From: a virus
Strand: one strand, 5' to 3'
IMG/VR virus record: IMGVR_UViG_3300029258_002032
Coordinates: 1-39,381 of that record
Length of the DNA stretch: 39,381 nucleotides
Positions 7,401-16,460 of this stretch are shown here, in pieces (positions within the stretch are counted from its first letter, which is position 1; each line of letters begins with the position of its first letter). The translations under genes were made by a program, and so were the position numbers. The notes below the pieces were generated by a model. It had not been told where the DNA came from. It made no database searches and saw only the letters and a list, made by a program, of their open reading frames with translations.

Positions 7401-10266
7401 TGGCGTTGTCGCGGAGCTTGGTCAACGCCTGCTCGAACTTCGCCGGGTCAACGCGGTTGGTTTCCGGGTCGATGGAGTGAGTTACCAGCTTGCGGACGTT
7501 GCGGATGATGAGGTCAAGGTGCGGGTGAAGGTGGGGGGCTCTGGCGTGGATGAAGGCCCTGACCATCTGCGTCAGAGCACGGCCGCCGAGTATGCCGCGT
7601 TGTAAAGCCCGCGCCGAGATGTAAACGGTTGCATCGAAGATATCCCCGAAAATTGGGGCACTTCCGCCGCGTGCTCCCCCCGCGCCCCGCTGTTGCGAGG
7701 TCATCGGGCGTTCGCGTTCGGCCATGTTCTCTTTCGCTCGCTGGGCGACGCGATCAAGGTACTGGTAGAGCTTGCCCTGATCGGGTTCTTCGGCGGCGGC
7801 TTCCTCGGCGGCGGCCTGTTGAGCCGGGGATGGTGGAAGTGGGGCCGGTTGGGGTGTCTCCCGAAGGCTTGGGGCGGCCATTGCCGCTTCCATCCATGCG
7901 TCTTCCTTGGCTTCGCGGGCGGCGATCTCTTCGGCGGTGAGGGGTTCGTAGGTGATTGAGTCAAGGTCGATCGGTACTTCATTGAGTTCCGATGCGAGGA
8001 TGTTGCCCTCGAAGCCGTCTTCGGTGGCGAGTAGAAGTCGGCCCTCGTCGTCGATGATCGTTTCAAACTCGACGCCGAAGATCGTAAAGCGTGCGCCCGG
8101 CCCCAGCTCCGCCGGGCTGTGAAACTCCATTTCCGGCAGGTCGGTTTTACGGCGTTCGCGTTGCTGGCGGCGTTCGCGTTGTTCGTCGGTGAGGGGTTTG
8201 GTGGTGCCGCCTCGTCGGCGTTCCGGTTGACGCTCGGTGATTTGCTGGTGAAGAAAGGCGGCCATCACCAGATTGGGGTTAGCGTGTTCGGGTGATTCGA
8301 GTAGGTCCGCGATCAGTTTGCGGCGGCGTCCGGCCTTGCCGTGGATCGCTTCGTCCTTGGCGGCTTCATAGAGTGCATCGCCAAGAAACTCCCGAAGCGG
8401 TTGCGCCTCTTCGGTGACGTTTGCCCGCTGGGAGAATTGGCGTTTCTCCTGTGGGCTGAGCCCTTCGTACTCGTCCGGTTCGATGGCGAACCATTCGCGG
8501 TCGATGGTCCCTCGACCGTAGCTCCATTGCTCGCCCCGGTTGAGTAGTTCATCCTCGACCTGTGACAGTGGGCCGGGAACAACGTCAAGCCATTCGTCCA
8601 GTGTCGCTTCGACCTGGCTGAAGGTCGGGCGGGCTAGGCGGAGCGGGATTGGCCGGGCGGTGGGTTGAGGGGAGACAGGCGGCTGCCGACTATCGGGCGG
8701 CGTAACAGTCGCTCCCGGCGTTCCTGCCGTGCGGTCTTCGTCCTGCTCGGCTCGGAGTTCGGCTCCGGTGGGCTGCTGCTCTGTGGGTTCGACGGGTTCG
8801 GCGGCGTCTTCGGCTTGCTGCTCTGCGGCATATTCGGCCTCCAACTTCGATGATAGCACGGTGAGAAGAGATTGAGCCTGTTCGATTTCCGGTTGGCTGA
8901 GGTCTTGGTTCGTCTCTGGATCCATACCCTCTGATATGATGATCCGGAGATATTCAACCGAGTCTTCCAATTCGGTAAGCGTTAGGGTGTCAAGGTCGTC
9001 GGGCAGGGCAAATTCCGGTCCCTCGTCAGATTCGGCCGGTTCCGGGGCCGTCTCCTGCGTCTCCGGGCTGATCTCGGATATTCCGGCCTCCGGGGCGGCT
9101 ACGCTCTCCGGCTCTCCTGTGGCTTCCTCGTCCGCCTCGTCGGGGGAGACGTAATCCTCCGGGGTGACGTCCACGAACGAGTCGGGAAGAATCCAGTCTA
9201 CTTCTTCGCCGAGGTCCGCTACCGGGGTGTCCGGGGAAAAGGCGGCCATCGCTTCGCGGGCGATTTCGATATCCCGTCTGCTGGGCGGCCGGTCCGGCCC
9301 CTTCAGCATCGACCGGCCTTGGGGGGAGAAAAGGGCCGGGGCGGTGAGTAGGGTGCCGCCCGCCGCTCCGAACGCGAAGGCTTCGGGCACACCGGACATC
9401 GTTGATCGGGACGGATCGAAGGGGTCTACGGTGTAGAGGCCGGTATTGGCGATGGCGTTCTGTGTAAGCTGGGTAAAGGCTTCCTCCAGACCTTCAACCG
9501 TCGCGTTGGTGGCGATGCCAGCGGTTATCCGGGCCGCGTCCGCCATCCGTCTCTCAAGTATCGCCTCGCTGATCTCGCGTGCGATCTTCGGTGTGACCTT
9601 CTTGCCGATGATGTCGAGCCCCAGCTTTTCGGAGACGACTTCGACTGAGCCGTAGCCGATGCCCACGAGCAAGGCATCAACTTCATCGGGTTTGAGGCCG
9701 CGTGCGATCATGGTTTCCCGGTAGTCCTGAGCGCCCGCACCGAGCGACTGAATGCCGTAGTATGCGAGGATGGGGCCGGATGCTCCGCCGGTGGTGAAGA
9801 GGCTGATCGCGCTGGGGGCGATGCCGCCGACCAGTTCACCGGCTCCGGCCGCGAAGCCGCCTTCAGCTCCCATAGCTCCAAGGCCGCCCGCTTCGTGCTG
9901 GCGGACGATGGTGCTGCCCGCCTGACGGAACGACTCGGCAAGCTCCGGGTTGCCGAAAAGATCCGCGAGCGCCGCGTTGGCCTGAGCGATCTTCTCCGCC
10001 GGTTGAATCAGGAGCCCGGTTTCAAGGCCGCCAAGGAATCGACCTGGGGCACGGACGATGCTGGTACCGAGTGATTCGCGGTTTGGGGTATGGCCGAGCA
10101 CGTTGCCGGTGGCGAGGGCACGGCGGTAGAGGCGTTGCTGCTCCTGTCGCCGGGCGGCGGCTTCACCGAGATAGTCGTCGGTGACGAACGCTCCGCCCTG
10201 TTCGGCAAGTCGCTTGTCGCGGGCGGCCTGAAGATAGGGGTCGAGTTGTTCAACGGTGTTCGGCAT
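4489..10266 (-). CDS. Very large internal virion (ejection) protein, gp16-like / polyvalent protein
   Basis: At 1925 aa this is the largest gene, in the position of T7 gene 16. The ATG at 10266 has an AGGAG site and overlaps the end of the gp15-like gene; an in-frame start at 10329 would lie deep inside that gene. The N-terminal 330 residues contain glycine/alanine-rich hydrophobic stretches (around residues 130-200) that could be membrane-active. Residues about 350-580 and 800-870 are acidic and low-complexity. The C-terminal 300 residues (with TQPVFDTMHMS, FHSQRNQNINM and an IIGQTAFIMGI hydrophobic helix) resemble the ends of podoviral internal proteins and large polyvalent proteins ejected with DNA. 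No transglycosylase motif was found. Confidence 0.85.
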   Translation of the reverse strand: MPNTVEQLDPYLQAARDKRLAEQGGAFVTDDYLGEAAARRQEQQRLYRRALATGNVLGHTPNRESLGTSIVRAPGRFLGGLETGLLIQPAEKIAQANAALADLFGNPELAESFRQAGSTIVRQHEAGGLGAMGAEGGFAAGAGELVGGIAPSAISLFTTGGASGPILAYYGIQSLGAGAQDYRETMIARGLKPDEVDALLVGIGYGSVEVVSEKLGLDIIGKKVTPKIAREISEAILERRMADAARITAGIATNATVEGLEEAFTQLTQNAIANTGLYTVDPFDPSRSTMSGVPEAFAFGAAGGTLLTAPALFSPQGRSMLKGPDRPPSRRDIEIAREAMAAFSPDTPVADLGEEVDWILPDSFVDVTPEDYVSPDEADEEATGEPESVAAPEAGISEISPETQETAPEPAESDEGPEFALPDDLDTLTLTELEDSVEYLRIIISEGMDPETNQDLSQPEIEQAQSLLTVLSSKLEAEYAAEQQAEDAAEPVEPTEQQPTGAELRAEQDEDRTAGTPGATVTPPDSRQPPVSPQPTARPIPLRLARPTFSQVEATLDEWLDVVPGPLSQVEDELLNRGEQWSYGRGTIDREWFAIEPDEYEGLSPQEKRQFSQRANVTEEAQPLREFLGDALYEAAKDEAIHGKAGRRRKLIADLLESPEHANPNLVMAAFLHQQITERQPERRRGGTTKPLTDEQRERRQQRERRKTDLPEMEFHSPAELGPGARFTIFGVEFETIIDDEGRLLLATEDGFEGNILASELNEVPIDLDSITYEPLTAEEIAAREAKEDAWMEAAMAAPSLRETPQPAPLPPSPAQQAAAEEAAAEEPDQGKLYQYLDRVAQRAKENMAERERPMTSQQRGAGGARGGSAPIFGDIFDATVYISARALQRGILGGRALTQMVRAFIHARAPHLHPHLDLIIRNVRKLVTHSIDPETNRVDPAKFEQALTKLRDNAMRRTGQARQRPVKTRIREAIIGPKQEPTITERDALKASLKAQQRTARILIAQGKAQLSNLRLAMKAQKRADDATLTGFRTQLARIAKEHLPKSEQGRLLNDVANVRTMGQLAKGVRKVREALTKHEHDIAVREFKATMRSFQLGKLRPEYRDAIIEATGEIDLKKLDKTDQSRLQTLVRFLRVSPETLLPATMIEELDRLALKYAGDTESFTTDELRTLTNGVRHALKMNEMVNVLIRKGRAYNANVTANSVAREISTTMRERRELPSGDIAPEQERGIWRLPWSQEANFKPDLMAERMSGGEHTDTHRIWYDELNAAADNRLGRYQHAQDALTAAVEAAGLQLGSRDLATMSRLLAPRYGRAEATIKGKPSLAKATKAEILTIRLSKGRTIKMTRGDRMYLRATLQDVATRDLILFEGVPIKIRTHKAGQTYTLTQADVQAILNHGDAAKIRQEEAIVDSLMRYINTELKEAISQWSVWKLGYDITHEALYFPRHRAGIVADKQAMTSTQYIQQTLSSVGYVQERLDDRTSPIEIRDIFSEFNNLAWASYSLSELEPALTTARKTLENPNVRDAIRNTRGSKLLAYWQSHFDELARESVGGPTLRGPTTGFVNDITNRLTVGLLGLNPRVWMYQPASLLLASTEIPERYILKAVGTASMLNSRIDDRMRAGSPRIRARIEASAHGLLNEAGGPGQMILGFKPKNELFMRGISACDRMAIRAIWRASELQVRAEMPNLTGDAYVQAVRTIAERTINRTQPVFDTMHMSGIALEGRRNAWVRAATMFHSQRNQNINMVARSAIRASRDSSRANRLRQMKNVSLVIIGQTAFIMGIKELWQRILGKDEDEDDKSWRGLAADFADVTISNLYFGEPISFLTQVMIQPDRRMYGSDFSAISGVIEDTLRAGWTLRKNADLTDPKFWNATIDLAESISAASGVPFTAAFRMARDFVENQILSDDNGGGSSAGLSM

Positions 10267-12634
10267 CGCGTCGCTCTCCTGTCTCGATCGACCATCCGGG
10301 CCAACCCAGCTCTTTACGGTGTAAGTCAACCCGCCGCCAGAAGTCCGGATCGTTCATGTCCGGCTCGACGTGATACTCTTCAACCCAGCGCCAGTGCTGG
10401 TAGTTGATGATGCGATCGCGGATGCCGCCGCCGCCGGGAAAGAACTGCTGATCGAACTCCTGCACCGACCGGACGCCGTACTGCTCGCTGTAGCGGAGAT
10501 TCGCATCAAGCCTCAGCTCCGACCGCTCGATCCGATTGTTCATAAGGCCGGTCAGTGTTTCATGCAGAAACGCATCGCTGTCCGGGGTGAACGTGTTGAA
10601 GGTGTGGCCGGTGACGTTCCATGCCATCCAGCCGGTTATCTCGCCGTGGATGATGGCGGGGATGAATGCCTCGCGGCCGAGCCTGACGCGAAGGTCGGGG
10701 CGGATGGTCGGCTTCGTGCCGAAGAATCCGTAATTCTCGTTGAGCTGGTCCTGCCATTCGGAGAAGGCGTCTTTCAGCAGCTCTTGGGCGTGCTCGAAGG
10801 GTTGGGCGATGGAGCCGACGCCAAGGTCGGCGGGAACCATCCAGTCATCGCCGCTGGCTCTGACCTCGAAGTATTGATGAGCAACGCGGGAAGCGGCATC
10901 CGTCGCGGCCTGATCCTTTGGATCATCATTGTTGTAGACGGTCGCCTGTTCGGTGAAGGCATAGAAGAACTCGTTTTTCCAGTCGCGGATAAGGGTGGCG
11001 GATGGCGTGTCCGGCTTGATGTCGGCTTTCTTCAGGTATCCGACATAATCGAGCCGGTCGCTCTTGTCCGCCTTGGTGCCGGTCAGTGCCTTGTGGGCCG
11101 TGGATATCAGGGCCGGGTTGGCTTTGCTGAGCACACCGAGCACTTCCTGATGTTCCGGCGATCGCGGATCCAGTCCGATCGTCTTGTGGTAAGCGACTTC
11201 GGCAAGCGTGCTGTTGTCGCTGCCGCTGGCGACGCGGCGGGCCATGTTTTCGTTGCCCGCGTCGGTGATAGCACGAAGTACCTCGACGCCTCTCTCAAGG
11301 TTAAGCGTCTGCCAGTTGAAGTCGCGGTTAAGATCCTTGAGCATGTCGCCGGGAAGATCGCTCTTGTTGACGACAAGCCAGTGGGCGACGTCGGCGGGAT
11401 TGGCCCGGCGTCGCTTCTGCTCTTTCCAGAACGCATTGAGCGTACCCTGATCGCGGGGGATGTCGGCGGTGGGGATCCCCTGTGAGTATCGTCCGGTGAG
11501 ATACTTGATGGCCGCCTTCTGCTTGTCGGCATCGGTGGCGGTGCGAGCTAGCACGGCCTTTGCCCGGTTCCGCAGCTCGTCGGCGGCGGCGTTGTCGGGC
11601 AGGGCCTTCATAAGTGCCTCCGCCTTCAGCTCGCGGCCCAGCTCATTGCTGTAAACCGTGTTCATCAGCTCGTCGTTCACGAGTGCGACAACCAACTCTT
11701 CGCGGGTAATACCGCGTTCTGATCCGAACGCACCTTTGACCTTTGCGCCGGGATGTTCATTGATCGCTGTGACCATTTCGCCGATGGCCTGATGAATTCC
11801 CTCGGCGGTGACGGCGAAGGCTTCCTGATTCATTTCCCGGTGAAGTACGTTCTTCGCGTTCTGCAACATCTGCTCGGCATCGCGGGCAAGGGCGATCTCG
11901 TGTTGCGCCTTGGCTTCCTCGACGCGACGCATTCGCTCCGGTTGCGGCATGTGAAGTTTGGCGTACTTGTCATCCGCGATGAAGTCGGCGGCGGCGGCGG
12001 GGTTGTGTTCCCACAGATAGGCGTACTGCTCTCTGACGGCGGCAAGGGCGAAGTCCGCTTTGCGGTCCTCGGCGGATTCGGCGTTGTACGCGGTGCCGAC
12101 GCCAAGATCGACCTGGGCTTCAAAGCCGATGATCGCCTCGCGGGCGGATATCTCCCCGCGACTGATCGGCAACAGCATCATTTCCGCCGTCTGGTCGTGG
12201 GCGGCACGCATTCGGCGGGCCTCTTCGTGACGGGCATAGCGTTTGAGCCGCGAGGCCGCGTAGACCTTTAGGGCTCCGTAGCGTTCGGATACGCTGGCCC
12301 TGAGCACTTCATCGTCTATATCGTCGATCTGTTCCTCAACCGCTTCCATCTGCGTATCGAAGAAGGGCAGGGTTTCGGCGGGGTCCACCTGTTCCGCCTG
12401 AAGCTCGGCATCATTCACCTTCTGCATGATGTCGTTGGTGTATTCGCCGAACTGCCGGGCACGGCGGGCCTGACGCTCAAGCTCGCCGATGTCGGACAGG
12501 GTTTCGCCCAACTCTTCAAGCCCCGCACCGAGCGCTGATCCGGTGGTGACGCGGGCGACGGGGGGCACGGTGGATGGGAGATTGCCGAGTGCCGGAGCGC
12601 TGAGCTGTGCATTGGGTACGTTAATTCGTGACAT
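10250..12634 (-). CDS. Internal virion protein, gp15-like
   Basis: This 794-aa protein is largely alpha-helical and charged. It starts at an ATG with GGAG eight to nine bases upstream and ends 17 bases inside the following gp16-like gene. The N-terminus (SAPALGNLPSTVPPVARVTTG) is typical of podoviral core proteins, followed by long coiled-coil-like helices (residues 40-300). Position between gp14-like and gp16-like genes suggests it forms the inner core and is ejected into the cell envelope to build the DNA channel. Assignment is by order, size and helical character. Confidence 0.82.
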   Translation of the reverse strand: MSRINVPNAQLSAPALGNLPSTVPPVARVTTGSALGAGLEELGETLSDIGELERQARRARQFGEYTNDIMQKVNDAELQAEQVDPAETLPFFDTQMEAVEEQIDDIDDEVLRASVSERYGALKVYAASRLKRYARHEEARRMRAAHDQTAEMMLLPISRGEISAREAIIGFEAQVDLGVGTAYNAESAEDRKADFALAAVREQYAYLWEHNPAAAADFIADDKYAKLHMPQPERMRRVEEAKAQHEIALARDAEQMLQNAKNVLHREMNQEAFAVTAEGIHQAIGEMVTAINEHPGAKVKGAFGSERGITREELVVALVNDELMNTVYSNELGRELKAEALMKALPDNAAADELRNRAKAVLARTATDADKQKAAIKYLTGRYSQGIPTADIPRDQGTLNAFWKEQKRRRANPADVAHWLVVNKSDLPGDMLKDLNRDFNWQTLNLERGVEVLRAITDAGNENMARRVASGSDNSTLAEVAYHKTIGLDPRSPEHQEVLGVLSKANPALISTAHKALTGTKADKSDRLDYVGYLKKADIKPDTPSATLIRDWKNEFFYAFTEQATVYNNDDPKDQAATDAASRVAHQYFEVRASGDDWMVPADLGVGSIAQPFEHAQELLKDAFSEWQDQLNENYGFFGTKPTIRPDLRVRLGREAFIPAIIHGEITGWMAWNVTGHTFNTFTPDSDAFLHETLTGLMNNRIERSELRLDANLRYSEQYGVRSVQEFDQQFFPGGGGIRDRIINYQHWRWVEEYHVEPDMNDPDFWRRVDLHRKELGWPGWSIETGERRDAEHR

Positions 12635-12645
12635 CGTTTGCTCCG

Positions 12646-13209
12646 TTATCCGTGCTTGTACTGGTAGTAACCCTTGAGCGTGGTCGTGCCTGCCTGCATG
12701 ACGGCTCCCAGCACGGCCGCATCCGCCTGGGCTTCGGCGGCGGTGGCGGCGGCTTCGCCTTCGTACTCCGCTCCGATGGCGGCCAGCACTTCGCGGCGTG
12801 ATAAAATCTGTCCCTCAAGTTTCGCCTGCTTCGCCGCCTCTTCCCCGGCCATCCGGATCATAAGTGCATCCTGCTCCGACTCCATCGCCTGATCGGCCAT
12901 GATGTCTATGGGGGATCCGGCGTAGGCGAAGCCGGAAGCCCCGAAGGATGTTCGGATCTGTGACAGGCGGCGGTCTTCGTTGCGGCGGAAGCGTCGTTCT
13001 TCAACCTTGGCCGTCTCTCGTGCCGTCTCGGCGTTACGGGTTCCCAGCTCGGAATAGAAGGCGGCGTTGGCGTGGCTGATCTCTGATCGCATTTCGGCGG
13101 TGCGGCGTGCGACCTCGCCCTGAAAGCGTGCCTGCGACGCTTGGGCTCCGCCCTTGAGAAGCGAACCAAATGCGCTCATGCCAGCGGACGCGAGTATTAG
13201 GGTGCTCAT
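12646..13209 (-). CDS. Internal virion protein, gp14-like
   Basis: This 187-aa protein is alanine-rich and helical, with the segment FGASGFAYAGSPIDIM in the middle, a pattern common in podoviral gp14-type core proteins. A short hydrophobic N-terminus (LILASAGMSAFGSLL) could insert into membrane. The ATG overlaps the stop of the GNAT-like gene (ATGA). In T7, gp14 leaves the virion first and lodges in the outer membrane; the same role is inferred here. Confidence 0.83.
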   Translation of the reverse strand: MSTLILASAGMSAFGSLLKGGAQASQARFQGEVARRTAEMRSEISHANAAFYSELGTRNAETARETAKVEERRFRRNEDRRLSQIRTSFGASGFAYAGSPIDIMADQAMESEQDALMIRMAGEEAAKQAKLEGQILSRREVLAAIGAEYEGEAAATAAEAQADAAVLGAVMQAGTTTLKGYYQYKHG

Positions 13210-13676
13210 GGTCTGATCCGTGAATAGAGGTAATAATCATCGCCCGCCGCGTCGTAGGCTCGCATCAGCCCCTCGCGTGTGAAGCCGAGCAATTCGATCC
13301 ATCGGACGGCTTCGGGGAAGTCGGTGCGTACCGCCGTTTCCAGACGGCGGAAGTTGAGGGGGGTCAGTGGGTTCATGGCGGTGTGGGCGGCTAGGACGGC
13401 TTTGCGATGAATGTAAAGCATTTCCTTGCGGCCGACGCGGTTGGAGAGAAGCGACCATGCCATTCCTCGGCCGGGCCAAGCCTCGATGAATCCGAACGCG
13501 GCAATGGGGGTTAGGTCGGCATCGACAAATGAGTATGAAAAAATCTGCTTCGCCACCTTTTCCCATGCGACACCGTTCCATATAGACATCGCTCCGTCCT
13601 TCGCCTGTCCCTGTTGGATGTTGGCGAGGATGTGTTCCGCGTGTTCGGGGTCAAACCGTGTGGGTTTAAGAATCAT
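13206..13676 (-). CDS. GNAT-fold T7 gp13-like protein (DUF2833 type)
   Basis: This 156-aa protein shows the acetyltransferase-like fold signature at its end (GFTREGLMRAYDAAGDDYYLYSRI), which is usual for GNAT proteins, and an N-terminal half matching the gp13/DUF2833 layout. T7 gp13 is needed for assembly of the internal core although it is not a known acetyltransferase. The start overlaps the last bases of the tail tubular B gene, and its stop overlaps the gp14-like start, so the three are probably co-translated. Confidence 0.82.
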   Translation of the reverse strand: MILKPTRFDPEHAEHILANIQQGQAKDGAMSIWNGVAWEKVAKQIFSYSFVDADLTPIAAFGFIEAWPGRGMAWSLLSNRVGRKEMLYIHRKAVLAAHTAMNPLTPLNFRRLETAVRTDFPEAVRWIELLGFTREGLMRAYDAAGDDYYLYSRIRP

Positions 13677-15744
13677 CGACGACGATCTCGGCGGTCATGG
13701 AGAGTACGGTCATGGGCAGGGGCGTATCCTGCTTCACGAAGACAGTCACCAGCTCGTCCGTGCTTTGTGGGATGGAGACGATCTTGTAGCCGGTGAACAG
13801 TGACGGGGCGGTGTCCATCGAATCCCCGGCCTTGTGGTACTGCAATTCTTCCCATTCACCTTCATCGTCATCATCGTTCACGGGAATCGAGCCGACGCGA
13901 CCGCCTAGCGTGTTGTGGAAATAAACCTTGACCTCGGCAACCCGGAGCTTCTGACCGTGCGAGCTGATGCCGCCGCGACCCTGAAGCACGAAGGGCATCG
14001 GCTCAAGCTCGCCGGTGTAGGGTAGGCCGACGTGAACAACGCTGTATTCATCATCAAGTGTTATCGCGCCGTCTACAACGGCGCAATCGGGGTGTACGGC
14101 CCCATCTGCCAGCACGGAAACGGTTTCGCCTTCAAGGTGGTCAAGGCCGGAGAACTCGTCTTCAGGGGCTCCGTCGTAGCTGATGCCGCAATCAACGTGG
14201 AAAGCGTCTTCCTGTTCCGAGTTGGGGGTGAAGAGGGGGTTCATCCATTCAACGTACCGGCGTTCCTGACCGTTGATCTTGCGTTTGACGATCAGGTAAA
14301 GAATGTCGTTGGTGCCCTCGCGGATGCACGCGACCGATTCGACCTCCGCGTGATTGCGGGTGGGGGATGATCCGCCCAGCAGGTGACGGTGCCAAGCGGT
14401 GACGTCCTCGGCACGTTCGTAGGTGAAGCCCACGAGCACGCCGTCGTCGCGTACCGCCCATAGAACCTGATCCGCCTCTTCCTGATAGGCGGCGTCGATG
14501 GCTCCCTTGGCGGTAATGTGTTCGGATCGGAGCGACAGATTGCGGGCGACAAGCCCATCATCCTGAAAAGAGTACCGCAGCTCCCGAAGTCGGCGGCCGC
14601 CGTTCTGCCAGAAAAGCAGCTCGGAGCCAGCGAGGGTTACGGGCATGTCCACGGCCGTCGCATAGCCGGTGTGCTTCTCAACGTAGAAGTTGCCCGGCGT
14701 GATTGCCTCGTACTCGCTCTGTGCGCTGCCGGTCCATTCGCCCGCCGTGGTGAAGAGGACCATTCCCTTTCGCTTCGGGCGGATGTTTACGATGCCGTTC
14801 ACTTCGTTGTCATAGAGGAAACGAACGAACGCATCATGGTCCCTGACCGATCCGTCGCTGAACTTGCTCTGCTGATAGCGGTAGTAATTGGCGAACTGTG
14901 AGCCGACGATAATCATCGGGTTCGCGTTGGTGCCGCCCCAATAGAGCCGTTCCTGAAAGATCGCAACGCACCAAGGCCAGCCGGTAGTGTTGCTCCACGC
15001 ACCGAGTCGCCAGTCGGTTGTCGCGGCAAGGGTGGCGAAGTTTACAATCACGTCGGCCGTGACCTGGGTGGCGCTGACGTAGGCGGTTATCTTCGCCTCG
15101 CCCCATATTTCGACGCCGGAGCCGGAATTGGAGAGACGGATAAGGCGATCAACGTCGGTAGACTCGAAAAGGTCATCCGACGCCGTGATAGTGATTCCGG
15201 TCCCGGTGGCGGCGGATGGCGTGAGCGTCAGATCCGTCGCGTTGATGTCAAGGTACGGCCCCCATTCGTAATCGAAGGCGGAAAGATCCCACGTCGCGGG
15301 AAGCGAATCGTCGCCCGCGAGTCGCTTCAATACGCGGGGGGCGACGTCGGGGTGAGCGATAAACATCACATCCGCCTGTTGAGCGACCTTGAGCTGTCGG
15401 ACCTGATCCGATGTCCACGGGGTTGCGATCTCGGTAATCGTGCCGCCGTTGGCGAGCTGACCCTGATCGCGGAAGATCCGCATGTATTGATGGCCGAACT
15501 CTAAAACGTAGGTCTGCTCGTCGGAAAAGTTGAAGGGGATGAGGACCGCGACCTTGTTCTCGTTCTTCGTCGGGCCGATGTAGTAGGTGCCTGATCTGAA
15601 GATCGCTCCGCCGTGGGCCATCGGAATGAAGTTGACCAGCGTGCGGCACGAGCTGTAATACTTTTCCAGATCGGATCGGCCCAGCAATCGCGGGGTCATT
15701 TCGCCGCCGGTGAAGCTGTTTTGGATGGCGGGATAGAGGGTCAT
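13666..15744 (-). CDS. Tail tubular protein B (tail nozzle)
   Basis: This 692-aa protein begins with FTGGEMTPRLLGRSDLEKYY, the hallmark start of podoviral gp12-type nozzle proteins, followed by an FIPMAHGGAIFRSGTYYIG segment. The rest is beta-rich, as expected for a beta-propeller tail nozzle; WVKRKINGQ-like strands and ERRYVEWMNPLF lie near residue 500. It forms the distal tube that contacts the tail fibres. The start overlaps the tail tubular A stop (TAATG). Confidence 0.93.
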   Translation of the reverse strand: MTLYPAIQNSFTGGEMTPRLLGRSDLEKYYSSCRTLVNFIPMAHGGAIFRSGTYYIGPTKNENKVAVLIPFNFSDEQTYVLEFGHQYMRIFRDQGQLANGGTITEIATPWTSDQVRQLKVAQQADVMFIAHPDVAPRVLKRLAGDDSLPATWDLSAFDYEWGPYLDINATDLTLTPSAATGTGITITASDDLFESTDVDRLIRLSNSGSGVEIWGEAKITAYVSATQVTADVIVNFATLAATTDWRLGAWSNTTGWPWCVAIFQERLYWGGTNANPMIIVGSQFANYYRYQQSKFSDGSVRDHDAFVRFLYDNEVNGIVNIRPKRKGMVLFTTAGEWTGSAQSEYEAITPGNFYVEKHTGYATAVDMPVTLAGSELLFWQNGGRRLRELRYSFQDDGLVARNLSLRSEHITAKGAIDAAYQEEADQVLWAVRDDGVLVGFTYERAEDVTAWHRHLLGGSSPTRNHAEVESVACIREGTNDILYLIVKRKINGQERRYVEWMNPLFTPNSEQEDAFHVDCGISYDGAPEDEFSGLDHLEGETVSVLADGAVHPDCAVVDGAITLDDEYSVVHVGLPYTGELEPMPFVLQGRGGISSHGQKLRVAEVKVYFHNTLGGRVGSIPVNDDDDEGEWEELQYHKAGDSMDTAPSLFTGYKIVSIPQSTDELVTVFVKQDTPLPMTVLSMTAEIVVDDS

Positions 15745-16370
15745 TACGCATCCCCATCTGAGGGTAGGGTGTGGTACTTGCGGGTTCCGTCAAGCTCGCG
15801 TGCTCCCGTCCACCGATCGGGGCCTATCTGCTGCTGGTGTGACGGCTGCTGAATCGAATCCTGCAACATTGCCTCGGCGATCGTGTTCTCGTGCTGCGTT
15901 TCCAGATCCGCCTTCTTCTTCGTGTTGCCGGTGAGCGTCGCGCAGGTGTCCGCCGCCAGCTTGGTTGCGATAGCCTGCTTCAACAGCTCATCCATTTCCG
16001 ATGGGTCATCCATCCGCTTGACGTAGGCGAGATAGATTTCGTCAAGATCGCTGACGATGGTTCGGCCTTCGATCTTGTATTCGTTCTTTGGGTCGTCGGT
16101 GTAGCCGAGCCGGATGTAATCGCTGGGGAGCTGAAAAGCGTTGTCCGGCCCCCAATCCGGCGATGTGCTGAGCGGTGAAAGGGTGGTGCGTTCGATCGAG
16201 CAATTCCAGACGTGTCGAGCTAGCACCAGATCGCGTACCTGGGCATAGTTGGCGTTCATCGTCCGGGCACGCTTGTTGTTCTCGCTGAGGCTGGCGATGG
16301 ATTGCTGCCCCAGCAAGCTAAGGGCCTTGTTAGCGATGTCGGTTTCGGTAGTGGCCGGGGTGCTGGTCAT
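15744..16370 (-). CDS. Tail tubular protein A (gatekeeper/adaptor)
   Basis: This 208-aa protein has the standard gp11 opening (ETDIANKALSLLGQ) followed by ARTMNANYAQVRDLVLARHVWNCS, typical of the family. It joins the portal ring to the nozzle and fibres. The ATG at 16370 has an AAGGAT ribosome site inside a CAAGGATA motif that could also bind CsrA. A strong hairpin (16388-16417) lies just upstream. Confidence 0.93.
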   Translation of the reverse strand: MTSTPATTETDIANKALSLLGQQSIASLSENNKRARTMNANYAQVRDLVLARHVWNCSIERTTLSPLSTSPDWGPDNAFQLPSDYIRLGYTDDPKNEYKIEGRTIVSDLDEIYLAYVKRMDDPSEMDELLKQAIATKLAADTCATLTGNTKKKADLETQHENTIAEAMLQDSIQQPSHQQQIGPDRWTGARELDGTRKYHTLPSDGDA

Positions 16371-16387
16371 CGGGCTATCCTTGAAAG

Positions 16388-16417
16388 CGCGGCACGGGCG
16401 ATGCCACCCGTGCCGCG
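16388..16417 (-). terminator. Intergenic hairpin upstream of tail tubular A
   Basis: An 11-bp perfect inverted repeat (arms 16388-16398 and 16407-16417, loop of 8) lies between the 128-aa gene and tail tubular A. On the minus strand it is followed by GCTTTC rather than a real U-tract. It could be a weak terminator, a 3'-end stabiliser or a processing site that sets different expression of head and tail genes. Confidence 0.5.
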
Positions 16418-16460
16418 ACCGCAGATCCAGCTCTGAGGGGAACTGTTGCGGGGGAGAGGG

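Noticed and set aside
10370-11485. Plus-strand open frame of 371 codons
   Set aside because: It is antisense to the gp15-like gene, with no ribosome site or recognisable domain.
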